Positions 1 through 8,955 are shown, numbered from the stretch's first letter. The stretch is DNA of 34,491 bases from Clostridium sp. (GCA_012512905.1 JAAZDF010000114.1:1-34491); one strand, 5' to 3'. Notes: generated from the sequence alone by a model not told the origin. Program-made: numbers and translations.

Positions 1-182
1 CATAGAGAAAGCTTTATTAAAAATATAATCTGATATAAAATAAAACATTATTTTTATAAGAACTTAAATAAAAGAAGTTTTGGTTTATTAGTGTAAGTTT
101 TAAATAGTTTAAAGAGAAAACGAATTTCCTATATATTTATATAAATATTGTAGCAATTTTCATAAATATCAGAATATATTTT

Positions 183-211
183 TTGACATTTATAAAATCA
201 TAGTATAGAAT
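183..211 (+). promoter_or_regulatory. Putative sigmaA-type promoter upstream of topA
   Basis: TTGACA (183-188), 17-nt spacer, TAGAAT (206-211). Confidence 0.5.
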
Positions 212-294
212 TATAAATTAATTCATGAAATATAAATTAAAGTTTAGGAAATAACGATAAATATTATAGATTAAAAGTAAAAAAGGGAGTATAT

Positions 295-2412
295 ATGAGT
301 CAAAAATTGGTTATAGTGGAGTCTCCAGCTAAAGCAAAAACAATAAAAAAGTATTTAGGTAAAGGCTATGTTGTTGAAGCTTCGATGGGGCATGTTAGAG
401 ATTTACCTAAAAGTCAGCTTGGTGTTGATGTTGATAATAACTTTGAACCTAAATATATTACTATAAGAGGAAAAGGTCCAACATTAGCCACTTTAAGAAA
501 AGTAGCAAAGAAATCAGATAAAATATATATCGCAACTGACCCTGACAGAGAAGGCGAGGCTATTGGTTATCATTTAGCTACAGCTCTTAAATTAGACCCA
601 AAAGATGATATAAGAATAGAGTTTAATGAAATAACTAAAAAAGCAGTAAAAGAAGCTCTTACTAAAGCAAGACCTATAAATGAAGCATTGTTTGATGCTC
701 AGCAGGCTAGGAGAATTGTTGATAGACTTGTTGGATATCAAATAAGCCCTATCTTATGGGAGAATGTAAGGTACGGCCTTAGTGCAGGAAGAGTGCAGTC
801 TGTTGCGCTTAAAATGATATGTGATAGAGAAGCAGAAATTAAAGCCTTTGAGCCAGAAGAATACTGGAGCATTGAAGCTTTACTTTCAAAAGACAAAATG
901 AATGTACTTACAAAACTTGCACAATATAAAAACAAAAAAATTGAAATCAAAAACAAAGAAGAAAGCGATAAAATATTAAAAAGCTTAGATGAGGGCGAGT
1001 TTATCGTATCAGATTTAAAAAAGGGAAAAAGAAAAAGAAATTCACTTGCTCCTTTTACAACATCTACCCTTCAGCAGGAAGCATCAAAAAAGTTAGGCTA
1101 TCAAGTTAGAAGAACTATGAGTGTTGCTCAGAAACTATACGAAGGTATGAACATAAAAGGAAAAGGTACAGTAGGTCTTATAACATATATGAGAACAGAC
1201 TCTACTAGAATATCAGATTTAGCTAGAGAAGAAGCTAAGAATTTTATAGTTGAAAAATATGGAAAAGAATACTATCCTAAAACTCCAAGAACCTTTGATA
1301 CAGGAAAGAAAAGAACAGAAGATGCTCACGAAGCTATCAGACCAGCAGATGTAACTATAACACCAGAGATAGCAAAAGAAAATCTAAAACCATCAGATTA
1401 TAAACTTTACAAACTTATTTGGGAAAGATTTGTAGCAAGTCAAATGACTAATGCTGTACTGAATACAATAAGATTAGAAGTTCTAAATGGAGATTATAAA
1501 TTTAGGGCAAGCGGATCATCAATTCATTTTGATGGATTTATGGTTTTATATGATTATTCTGAAAACGAAGAAAACACAGAAGTTCCAGAGTTATCAAAAG
1601 ATGATAAATTAAATCCAACAAAAATAAAGCCAAATCAACATTTCACGCAACCACCTGGAAGATATACAGAAGCCTCTTTTGTAAAAACACTTGAAGAACT
1701 AGGTATAGGAAGACCTTCTACTTATTCACCTACGATTTCAACTCTTATAACTAGAAATTATGTAGAAAGAGAAAGTAAGAGTTTTGTTCCAACAGAGCTA
1801 GGAGAAATTGTTAACTCTATTATGAGTAAATATTTTACAAACATAGTAGACGTAGAATTTACTGCAGAAATGGAAGATAAGTTAGATGAAATTGAAAATG
1901 GAGATAAAGAGTGGAGAAACGTTGTAAAAGGATTTTATGATCCACTTAAAAAAGATATAGAAATAGCTGAAGCTAGTGTTGAAAAAGTTAAGATAGAAGA
2001 TGAGCCTACGGATGAAATCTGTGAAAAATGTGGCAGCCCGATGGTTATTAAGCGCGGAAGATATGGAAAATTCTTAGCGTGCTCTGCATATCCGGAATGT
2101 AAAAACACAAAAGCTATAATTAATAAAGTAGGAGTTCCTTGTCCTGAGTGTAAAGATGGGGATGTAATAGAGAGAAGATCAAGAAAAGGTAGAAAATTCT
2201 ATGGTTGTTCTAATTATCCTGATTGTAAATTTGTAAGCTGGTATGAACCGGTTAAAGAGAAATGTGCAAAGTGCGGTAGCATGATGTATAAAAAGTATTC
2301 TAAAAAGAAAGGTAATTATATTGAATGCTCAAATCCAGAGTGTAAGATTCAAGTACCTATAGTTGAAAAAGAAGAAAAACCAGAAAAAGAAGAAAAAAGT
2401 AGTAAAGCTTAG
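295..2412 (+). CDS. topA: DNA topoisomerase I (type IA)
   Basis: N-terminal MSQKLVIVESPAKAKTIKKYLG Toprim motif; GLITYMRTDSTR active-site motif; three C-terminal C4 zinc-finger-like repeats. Confidence 0.98.
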   Translation: MSQKLVIVESPAKAKTIKKYLGKGYVVEASMGHVRDLPKSQLGVDVDNNFEPKYITIRGKGPTLATLRKVAKKSDKIYIATDPDREGEAIGYHLATALKLDPKDDIRIEFNEITKKAVKEALTKARPINEALFDAQQARRIVDRLVGYQISPILWENVRYGLSAGRVQSVALKMICDREAEIKAFEPEEYWSIEALLSKDKMNVLTKLAQYKNKKIEIKNKEESDKILKSLDEGEFIVSDLKKGKRKRNSLAPFTTSTLQQEASKKLGYQVRRTMSVAQKLYEGMNIKGKGTVGLITYMRTDSTRISDLAREEAKNFIVEKYGKEYYPKTPRTFDTGKKRTEDAHEAIRPADVTITPEIAKENLKPSDYKLYKLIWERFVASQMTNAVLNTIRLEVLNGDYKFRASGSSIHFDGFMVLYDYSENEENTEVPELSKDDKLNPTKIKPNQHFTQPPGRYTEASFVKTLEELGIGRPSTYSPTISTLITRNYVERESKSFVPTELGEIVNSIMSKYFTNIVDVEFTAEMEDKLDEIENGDKEWRNVVKGFYDPLKKDIEIAEASVEKVKIEDEPTDEICEKCGSPMVIKRGRYGKFLACSAYPECKNTKAIINKVGVPCPECKDGDVIERRSRKGRKFYGCSNYPDCKFVSWYEPVKEKCAKCGSMMYKKYSKKKGNYIECSNPECKIQVPIVEKEEKPEKEEKSSKA

Positions 2413-2433
2413 GGCTTTATTACTTTTTCTTTT
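2395..2433 (+). terminator. Rho-independent terminator overlapping the 3' end of topA
   Basis: AAAAGTAGTAAAGC (2395-2408), loop TTAGG, GCTTTATTACTTTT (2414-2427), then a T-rich tract; the stem uses the last topA codons and the stop codon is in the loop. Confidence 0.75.
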
Positions 2434-2567
2434 TTAATATTGATTTAATTTTAATTATATAATATTGGTAATAAAAATTAAATATATTGAAGTATATTTT
2501 TTATTATGTTATTATTCAGAAGTATAGACATATTATAATGGGGTATTAAATAAACAAGGGGGTAAAA

Positions 2568-3335
2568 ATGTCATTACTAACAAGAACTAGAAAATTAAAC
2601 AGAATATTACAAAAAAGTGGCGCAGAGCCAGTAGTTTTTGAAGATATATGTAATATTTTGAGTGAAGATTTAGATGGCGATGTTTTTGTCGTTAGTAGAA
2701 AAGGGAAAATTCTAGGAGAACAGTATAAAGATAATTTTAAATTAAAAGATAAGTATAAGTCTATGGAAAATGATATAAACTTTTCCGAGAAATATAATGA
2801 TGAATTACTTGGCGTTTATCAAACTTTGATAAATTTAGACCAAGATGATGATAGATCTCTTAATATAAAAGATACGACTGAAGGTACTAAAGAGTATACA
2901 TCTATAATTCCTATAATTGGAAATAGAGAAAGACTTGGAACAATTATTGTTATTTCAGAGAATAGGGAACTTGACGATGATGATATTGTTTTACTTGAGT
3001 ACTCGTCAGCAATTATTGGACTTGAAATTATGAGGGCTAAACAAATTGAAAGAGATGTTGAGAAAAGAGAAAATGATATAGTCAATCTTGCTATTCAAAC
3101 ATTATCTTACAGTGAAGAAAAAGCCGTTGAACATATTTTTAGAGAACTAGGTGGTATAGAAGGGCTTCTTGTAGCTTCTAGAGTTGCAGATAAAGCAGGC
3201 ATAACAAGGTCTGTTATTGTAAATGCTCTTAGGAAACTTGAGAGTGCAGGAGTTATAGAATCAACTTCCCTTGGAATGAAGGGAACTAGAATAAAAGTAT
3301 TAAATGAAAAACTTTTAGAAAAACTTGATTTGTAA
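2568..3335 (+). CDS. codY: GTP-sensing global transcriptional repressor CodY
   Basis: 255 aa; MSLLTRTRKLNRILQKSG N-terminus, GAF-like domain and C-terminal wHTH (ADKAGITRSVIVNALRKLESAGVIESTSLGMKGTRIKVLN). Confidence 0.97.
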   Translation: MSLLTRTRKLNRILQKSGAEPVVFEDICNILSEDLDGDVFVVSRKGKILGEQYKDNFKLKDKYKSMENDINFSEKYNDELLGVYQTLINLDQDDDRSLNIKDTTEGTKEYTSIIPIIGNRERLGTIIVISENRELDDDDIVLLEYSSAIIGLEIMRAKQIERDVEKRENDIVNLAIQTLSYSEEKAVEHIFRELGGIEGLLVASRVADKAGITRSVIVNALRKLESAGVIESTSLGMKGTRIKVLNEKLLEKLDL

Positions 3336-3388
3336 TTGAAAAGAATGAATTTAATCTTATCTAGTTAAGAAAACTATAGAAATTAGGA

Positions 3389-3417
3389 AAAGTGCTACAA
3401 AAGTGGTACTTTTTTTA
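3389..3417 (+). terminator. Rho-independent terminator after codY
   Basis: AAAGTGCTAC-AAAA-GTGGTACTTT stem (10 bp with G-U pairs) followed by TTTTT. Confidence 0.8.
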
Positions 3418-3549
3418 TTTATATAAGTATAATGAGGATTGTAGTATAAGAAGATGATATAATGTTAAGGTACAATGATATTAAACTAATTGACATCCAA
3501 AGAGAAAATGAAATAAGCCTAAGTATAGCTTAAATGTATCATTTCTGTC

Positions 3550-3578
3550 TTGTAACATAATATTCAATGTGTTATAAT
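3550..3578 (+). promoter_or_regulatory. Putative sigmaA promoter for rpsB-tsf
   Basis: TTGTAA (3550-3555), 17-nt spacer, TATAAT (3573-3578). Confidence 0.7.
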
Positions 3579-3686
3579 ATCAAAGGAAAATTAAACACAC
3601 TTTTGGATTCTAATAGAGGTGCTTTATAGTCCTATTAGGAGCGGAAGAAAGTGGAAGAAAAAAAACCAAAATCAGGAGGAAAGAAA

Positions 3687-4388
3687 ATGGCAGCAATATC
3701 AATGAAACAATTATTAGAAGCAGGTGTTCATTTTGGACATCAGACAAGAAGATGGGATCCTAAAATGGCTCAGTATATTTTTACAGAAAGAAATGGTATC
3801 TATATTATAGATCTGCAACAAACTGTAAAACTTATGGACGATGCTTACAACTTTGTAAGAGACGTAGCAGCTGATGGGAAAGATGTTTTATTTGTTGGAA
3901 CAAAAAAACAAGCTCAAGAAGCAATAGGTGAAGAAGCAGAAAGATCTGGCATGCATTTTGTAAATAATAGATGGCTAGGTGGAATGCTTACTAACTTTAA
4001 AACAATAAAACTTAGAATTGAAAGATTACAAGAAATTAAAGATATGGAAGAAGAAGGAATCTTTGAAGTTCTACCTAAAAAAGAAGTAGCAGCTTTAGAG
4101 CATGAAAGAGATAAACTTGAAAAAAATCTTGGCGGAATCAAAAATATGGACATTAATAAGCTAGGTGCAGTTTTCATAGTAGACCCAAGAAAAGAAGAGA
4201 TTGCAATTGCAGAAGCAAGAGCACTTAATATACCTATAGTAGCTATCGTTGATACAAACTGTGATCCGGATGAAATAGATTATGTTATTCCAGGAAACGA
4301 TGATGCTATAAGAGCTGTAAAACTAATTACAGCAAGTCTAGCAGATGCTGTGCTTGAAGGACGTCAAGGCGAATCTTTAGCAGAGTAA
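3687..4388 (+). CDS. rpsB: 30S ribosomal protein S2
   Basis: [44 protein letters not shown]. Start placed at ATG 3687 behind AGGAGGA rather than the upstream GTG (3651) in the ORF track. Confidence 0.97.
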   Translation: MAAISMKQLLEAGVHFGHQTRRWDPKMAQYIFTERNGIYIIDLQQTVKLMDDAYNFVRDVAADGKDVLFVGTKKQAQEAIGEEAERSGMHFVNNRWLGGMLTNFKTIKLRIERLQEIKDMEEEGIFEVLPKKEVAALEHERDKLEKNLGGIKNMDINKLGAVFIVDPRKEEIAIAEARALNIPIVAIVDTNCDPDEIDYVIPGNDDAIRAVKLITASLADAVLEGRQGESLAE

Positions 4389-4401
4389 TTTAAAGATTTA
4401 T

Positions 4402-4435
4402 AAAGGTAGGTGGCTTGCCATTTACCTTTTATTTT
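4402..4435 (+). terminator. Terminator/attenuator-like hairpin in the rpsB-tsf intergenic region
   Basis: AAAGGTAGGTGG-CTTG-CCATTTACCTTT, 12-bp stem including two G-U pairs, followed by TATTTT. Confidence 0.6.
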
Positions 4436-4475
4436 AAGAAATAAAAGATGAAATTAAAAGTAGGAGGCTTACAAA

Positions 4476-5381
4476 ATGATTAGTGCGAAAATGGTAAAAG
4501 AATTAAGAGATAAAACTGGTGCAGGAATGATGGATTGTAAAAAAGCATTAACTGAATCAAATGGTGATATTGAAAAAGCAACTGATTTGTTAAGAGAAAA
4601 AGGACTTGCAACAGCTGCAAAAAAATCTGGAAGAGTTGCGTCAGAAGGTTTAATATCAACATTTATCGAAGAAGATAAAGAAAATGCATCAATGATTGAG
4701 CTTAACTGTGAAACAGATTTTGTATCAATGAATCCAGAATTTAAAGCTTTATCAGATAATATAGCAGAGGCAGTAGCTAAAAATGATGTTGATAATCTTG
4801 ATGATGTTAATAATTTAGAGATAGATGGTGAAAAAATTAGTGTTAAAATAACTGATTTAATTGCTAAGCTTGGAGAAAACATGAATCTTAGAAGATATGA
4901 GAAATTATCAGTAAATGATGGTCTTATAGCATCTTATGTTCATATGGGTGGAAAAATCGGAGTACTTGTAAAAGTGAAATCTGAAAACACTTCAGATGAT
5001 GTAGTAGAAGTTGCAAGAGACGTTGCTATGCACGTTGCAGCTATAAATCCAGAATTTTTAGACAAAACTTCTGTAGATGAAGAAACTATTGAAAGAGAAA
5101 AAGAAATATATAAAGCTCAAGCAGAAAATGAAGGAAAGCCATCTCACATTGCAGAAAAAATGGTTATGGGTAGACTTAATAAGTTCTTTAAAGAATCTTG
5201 TCTTGTAAGCCAAGATTTTGTAAAAAACCCAGACTTAACAGTTGAAGGATATGTAAAAGATGCTTCAAAGAAATTTGGCAATATAGAAATTCTAGATTTC
5301 GTAAGATTTGAAACTGGCGAAGGAATAGAAAAAGAAGTTATGGACTTTGCAGATGAAGTAAAAGCTCAAATGAAAAACTAA
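4476..5381 (+). CDS. tsf: Translation elongation factor Ts
   Basis: MVKELRDKTGAGMMDCKKALTESNGDIEKATDLLREKG; directly follows rpsB; AGGAGG RBS. Confidence 0.98.
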   Translation: MISAKMVKELRDKTGAGMMDCKKALTESNGDIEKATDLLREKGLATAAKKSGRVASEGLISTFIEEDKENASMIELNCETDFVSMNPEFKALSDNIAEAVAKNDVDNLDDVNNLEIDGEKISVKITDLIAKLGENMNLRRYEKLSVNDGLIASYVHMGGKIGVLVKVKSENTSDDVVEVARDVAMHVAAINPEFLDKTSVDEETIEREKEIYKAQAENEGKPSHIAEKMVMGRLNKFFKESCLVSQDFVKNPDLTVEGYVKDASKKFGNIEILDFVRFETGEGIEKEVMDFADEVKAQMKN

Positions 5382-5388
5382 ACTATAC

Positions 5389-5421
5389 AAAAACCCTATA
5401 GAAAGGTCTATAGGGTTTTTT
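5389..5421 (+). terminator. Rho-independent terminator after tsf
   Basis: AAAAACCCTATAG-AAAGGT-CTATAGGGTTTTTT. Confidence 0.9.
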
Positions 5422-5507
5422 AAAAGATAAAATTAAATTTTAGGAGTAATGAAATATTATGAGGTCTAATTTTATTAAAGTAATAAATTTAAATAATTTA
5501 TTTTATT

Positions 5508-5541
5508 AATAAGTAGAGTAACTGTTGTTACTCTACTTATT
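5508..5541. repeat. Perfect inverted repeat (15-bp arms, 4-nt loop) upstream of pyrH
   Basis: AATAAGTAGAGTAAC-TGTT-GTTACTCTACTTATT; no U-tract follows. Confidence 0.85.
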
Positions 5542-5553
5542 GTGCTCTATAAT
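5525..5553 (+). promoter_or_regulatory. Putative sigmaA promoter for pyrH overlapping the inverted repeat
   Basis: TTGTTA (5525-5530), 17-nt spacer, TATAAT (5548-5553). Confidence 0.55.
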
Positions 5554-5622
5554 TGTAATTGATAAATATTTTAACTATTATCTTTATTTACACAAAAAGC
5601 TTAAGATAAACGGGAGGAAAAG

Positions 5623-6345
5623 ATGTCAAAACCAAAGTATAAAAGAGTAATGCTGAAATTGTCAGGAGAGTCCTTGGCTGGAAAAGAAGGTTACGGCATA
5701 GATTTTGCGGTAGCAAAAAGAATAGCTCAAGAAATTAAAGAACTTGTTGACATGGGCGTTGAAGTGGGTGCTGTAATAGGTGCTGGTAATATTTGGCGTG
5801 GAAGACAAGGCAGTGGTATGGATAGGGTTACAGCTGATAATATGGGAATGCTAGCTACATCCATAAATGCTTTAGCACTACAAAATTCTCTTGAGGATTT
5901 AGGAATAGAAACTAGAGTTTTATCTGCAATTGAAATGAGAGAAATAGCAGAGCCTTTTATTAGAAGAAGAGCTATCAGGCACCTAGAGAAAGGCAGAGTT
6001 GTGATTTTTGCAGCAGGTCTTGGTAAACCTTATTTTACAACAGATACTGCAGCTGCTTTAAGAGCAGCAGAAATAAATGCGGACTGTATTTTACTTGCAA
6101 AAAAAGTTGATGGTGTTTATGATAAAGATCCAAACATTGAAAAAGATGCTGTGAAATATGATAAACTATCTTATGATGAGATTATTCAAAAAAATCTTGG
6201 AGTTATGGATATAACAGCAATAACTCTTTGCAAAGATAATGACATTCCACTTATAGTTTTCAGTCTTGATAAGTTAGGGAATATTAAAAAAGCAATAACT
6301 GGAGAGTCTTATGGAACCTTTATAGATAATGGCGAAAATCCTTAA
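5623..6345 (+). CDS. pyrH: UMP kinase
   Basis: [49 protein letters not shown]. Confidence 0.98.
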   Translation: MSKPKYKRVMLKLSGESLAGKEGYGIDFAVAKRIAQEIKELVDMGVEVGAVIGAGNIWRGRQGSGMDRVTADNMGMLATSINALALQNSLEDLGIETRVLSAIEMREIAEPFIRRRAIRHLEKGRVVIFAAGLGKPYFTTDTAAALRAAEINADCILLAKKVDGVYDKDPNIEKDAVKYDKLSYDEIIQKNLGVMDITAITLCKDNDIPLIVFSLDKLGNIKKAITGESYGTFIDNGENP

Positions 6346-6431
6346 ACTTTAATAGTAAACTTAGTTGTTCAAATAAAGCATATAAAAATATTTTTAATAA
6401 GTAATAAAATTTACAAAAATGGGAGGATAAA

Positions 6432-6983
6432 ATGATTAATGAACACATAAAAACTTTAGAAGATAGGATGAAAAAAACTATTTTAAATTTAGAAGAAGAA
6501 CTTAAGGTATTAAGAGCAGGAAGAGCAAACCCTTCAATTCTTGATAATATTGAAGTTGAGTATTATGGCGGTATGGTACCAGTAAATCAGGTTGCTAATG
6601 TTTCAGTGCCTGAGCCTCGAATAATTATGATTACTCCTTGGGAAAAATCATCACTAAAAAATATAGAAAAAGCAATTAATGCATCAGATTTAAATTTGAA
6701 TCCAAATAATGATGGAAAAGTGGTAAGACTTATAATTCCAGAGCTAACTGAGGAAACAAGAAAAAATCTTGTTAAAGTTGTTAACAAAAAAGGTGAAGAA
6801 GCTAAAATAGCCATAAGAGTTGTTAGAAGAGATGCTATAGAAGGCATCCGTAAACTTAAAGATGACATATCAGAGGACCTTATAAAAAAAGGTGAAGATG
6901 ATGTTCAAGACAAAGTTAACGAATATATAAAGATAGTAGATAAAACCACAGATGAAAAAGAAAAAGAGATAATGTCTGTATAA
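6432..6983 (+). CDS. frr: Ribosome recycling factor
   Basis: 183 aa; LRAGRANPSILDNIEVEYYGGMVPVNQVANVSVPEPR. Confidence 0.98.
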   Translation: MINEHIKTLEDRMKKTILNLEEELKVLRAGRANPSILDNIEVEYYGGMVPVNQVANVSVPEPRIIMITPWEKSSLKNIEKAINASDLNLNPNNDGKVVRLIIPELTEETRKNLVKVVNKKGEEAKIAIRVVRRDAIEGIRKLKDDISEDLIKKGEDDVQDKVNEYIKIVDKTTDEKEKEIMSV

Positions 6984-7004
6984 ACTGCATAGGAAGTGAT
7001 TTAA

Positions 7005-7769
7005 ATGTTTAATCTTTCAAAAGGCAAGAAGGATGATAAAAACGAACAAGAGCTTGATATGAATAATATTCCAAAGCATATTGGCATTATTATGGATGGA
7101 AATGGAAGATGGGCTAAAGCAAGAAATCTTCCAAGAACTATGGGTCACAGGGCTGGAGTAGAAACTATAAGAGTTATAATTAAAGAGTGTGAACGCCTTG
7201 GAGTTGAGCATCTGACTTTATATGCTTTTTCAACTGAAAATTGGAAAAGACCAAAAAAAGAAGTAGGTGCCCTTATGAAACTTCTAGTAGAATATTTAAA
7301 AAATGAACTTAAAGAACTTCATGAGAATAATGTAATTATTACTTATATAGGTGATATAAGTGCTCTGCCTAAAGAAGCAAAAGATGAGGTAATTAGAGCC
7401 TCTGAATATACAAAGGAAAATACTGGAGTAAATCTCAATGTCGCTTTAAATTATGGTGGCAGAGAAGAGATAATTCACGGGGTAAGATCTGTGTTAGAAG
7501 ATATATTAAATGAAAAGTTTAATGTAGGTGATTTAAATGAAGAGTCATTTAAAAAATATCTCTATACAGGTGAAATAGACGACCCTGAACTTATAATAAG
7601 GCCTAGCGGCGAGTTTAGACTTTCAAACTTTCTTTTATACCAAGGAGCTTATTCAGAGCTTTGGTTTAATGAAATTTTCTGGCCGGATTTTAGGGAAAAA
7701 CATTTAAGAGAAGCTATCTTAGATTATCAAAATAGAGAAAGAAGATTTGGAGGAATAAAGGATGAATAA
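7005..7769 (+). CDS. uppS: Isoprenyl (undecaprenyl) diphosphate synthase
   Basis: PKHIGIIMDGNGRWAKARNLPRTMGHRAG; ELIIRPSGEFRLSNFLLYQGAYSEL. Confidence 0.97.
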   Translation: MFNLSKGKKDDKNEQELDMNNIPKHIGIIMDGNGRWAKARNLPRTMGHRAGVETIRVIIKECERLGVEHLTLYAFSTENWKRPKKEVGALMKLLVEYLKNELKELHENNVIITYIGDISALPKEAKDEVIRASEYTKENTGVNLNVALNYGGREEIIHGVRSVLEDILNEKFNVGDLNEESFKKYLYTGEIDDPELIIRPSGEFRLSNFLLYQGAYSELWFNEIFWPDFREKHLREAILDYQNRERRFGGIKDE

Positions 7770-8553
7770 TAGGTACCTCGGTGCCCTGACATTAATACCA
7801 ATACTTCTTTTAATATTTTTGGGTGGAAATTATTTAAAGATTGTAACATTTGTTTTATCATTAAGAGCTCTTTATGAATTTTATTTTATATTAAAAAAGA
7901 AAGGGCACAATCCATCATATGTACTAGGTTATGGAACTCTTATAAGCTACTATGTACTAATATTCTTTGATTTAGATCCAATTTATAATTTAAGCGTAAT
8001 TATAATTTTAAGTTTGTTTATTAATTTTATTGTAATGATATTTAAAGATAATATGACAATTGTTGATGTATCACTTGGGCTTACAGGATTTTTGTATAGT
8101 GGAGTATTTTTCAGTTTTCTTCCTTTGATGGATTTAAAAGAAAATGGGATTTATTTTGTTTATTTGGTATTTATAATATCCTGGTTTACAGATACCTTGG
8201 CTTACTACACCGGAAGATTTTTTGGCAAACATAAATTAATAGAAAAAGTCAGCCCGAAAAAGACAATAGAAGGGGCTGTAGGTGGAGTTTTAGGAGGAGC
8301 CTTAGGATCTCTCTTACTTGGTTTTTTAATAAAGGATATAGTTTTAATTTCTTTGGTTGAATTTTTTACTTTAGGCGCAATAGCATCAATATTTGGACAA
8401 ATAGGAGATCTTACAGCCTCAAGTATTAAAAGATATACAAAGGAAAAAGATTATCCGAAATTGATACCAGGTCATGGTGGCATATTAGATAGATTTGATT
8501 CGACATTATTCGTCTCAGTCATAGTATATATTTATTTATACTATTTAATCTAA
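7762..8553 (+). CDS. cdsA: Phosphatidate cytidylyltransferase
   Basis: Multi-pass membrane protein with C-terminal SPKKTIEGAVGGVLGG...GQIGDLTASSIKRYTKEKDYPKLIPGHGGILDRFDS; overlaps uppS by 8 bp. Confidence 0.96.
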   Translation: MNNRYLGALTLIPILLLIFLGGNYLKIVTFVLSLRALYEFYFILKKKGHNPSYVLGYGTLISYYVLIFFDLDPIYNLSVIIILSLFINFIVMIFKDNMTIVDVSLGLTGFLYSGVFFSFLPLMDLKENGIYFVYLVFIISWFTDTLAYYTGRFFGKHKLIEKVSPKKTIEGAVGGVLGGALGSLLLGFLIKDIVLISLVEFFTLGAIASIFGQIGDLTASSIKRYTKEKDYPKLIPGHGGILDRFDSTLFVSVIVYIYLYYLI

Positions 8554-8741
8554 AATAAATTGTTAAGAAACATATAATAGTTTGAACTTTTGATAATAAA
8601 ACTATATATTAACAGTTAAACTTTTAATATTAACAATATGTTTAAAGAATAGATATTGTAATAGTTATATTATAATTATAATATAATATTAGATATAGAT
8701 TTTATTAGCATTTATTGTAAAATGGGAGGTTTAACAATAAG

Positions 8742-8885
8742 ATGAAAAAAGAGCCTAAAACTAAAATACTTTTCACTCTTCCTGTAGATTTAAAAGAAGA
8801 GCTTCAAAAAGAAGCCGAAGAAGATCATAGATCTTTAAATAACTATATTTTGACACTGTTGCTTAAAAGGCATGATGAAAAATAA
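8742..8885 (+). CDS. Small ribbon-helix-helix (Arc/MetJ-like) putative DNA-binding protein, 47 aa
   Basis: MKKEPKTKILFTLPVDLKEELQKEAEEDHRSLNNYILTLLLKRHDEK; preceded by GGGAGG; beta strand (KILFTLP) plus two helices fits the RHH pattern; followed by a strong terminator. Not in the supplied ORF track (length). Confidence 0.8.
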   Translation: MKKEPKTKILFTLPVDLKEELQKEAEEDHRSLNNYILTLLLKRHDEK

Positions 8886-8906
8886 AACAATATAAGAAAA
8901 ATATAA

Positions 8907-8955
8907 AAAAAGTAATCCCGGAGTATAATCTTATTTTGGGGATTACTTTTTGTTT
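8907..8955 (+). terminator. Rho-independent terminator after the RHH ORF
   Basis: AAAAAGTAATCCC ... GGGATTACTTTTT, 13-bp perfect stem, then TGTTTT. Confidence 0.88.

Noticed and set aside
1-294. Extremely AT-rich region before topA as a possible origin or mobile-element scar
   Set aside because: No DnaA-box clusters, terminal repeats or ORF remnants visible; fits an ordinary AT-rich promoter region.
4469-4882. 137-aa minus-strand ORF antisense to tsf
   Set aside because: Low-complexity hydrophobic/Ser-Leu composition typical of the antisense frame of an AT-rich gene; no independent RBS or family signature. Same reasoning for other antisense ORFs (e.g. 738-956, 2819-3085, 3914-4177, 6587-6868, 9179-9457, 19296-19586).
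8742-8885. RHH ORF as part of a type II toxin-antitoxin pair
   Set aside because: No adjacent toxin-like ORF; the next gene (dxr) is housekeeping and is separated by a strong terminator.
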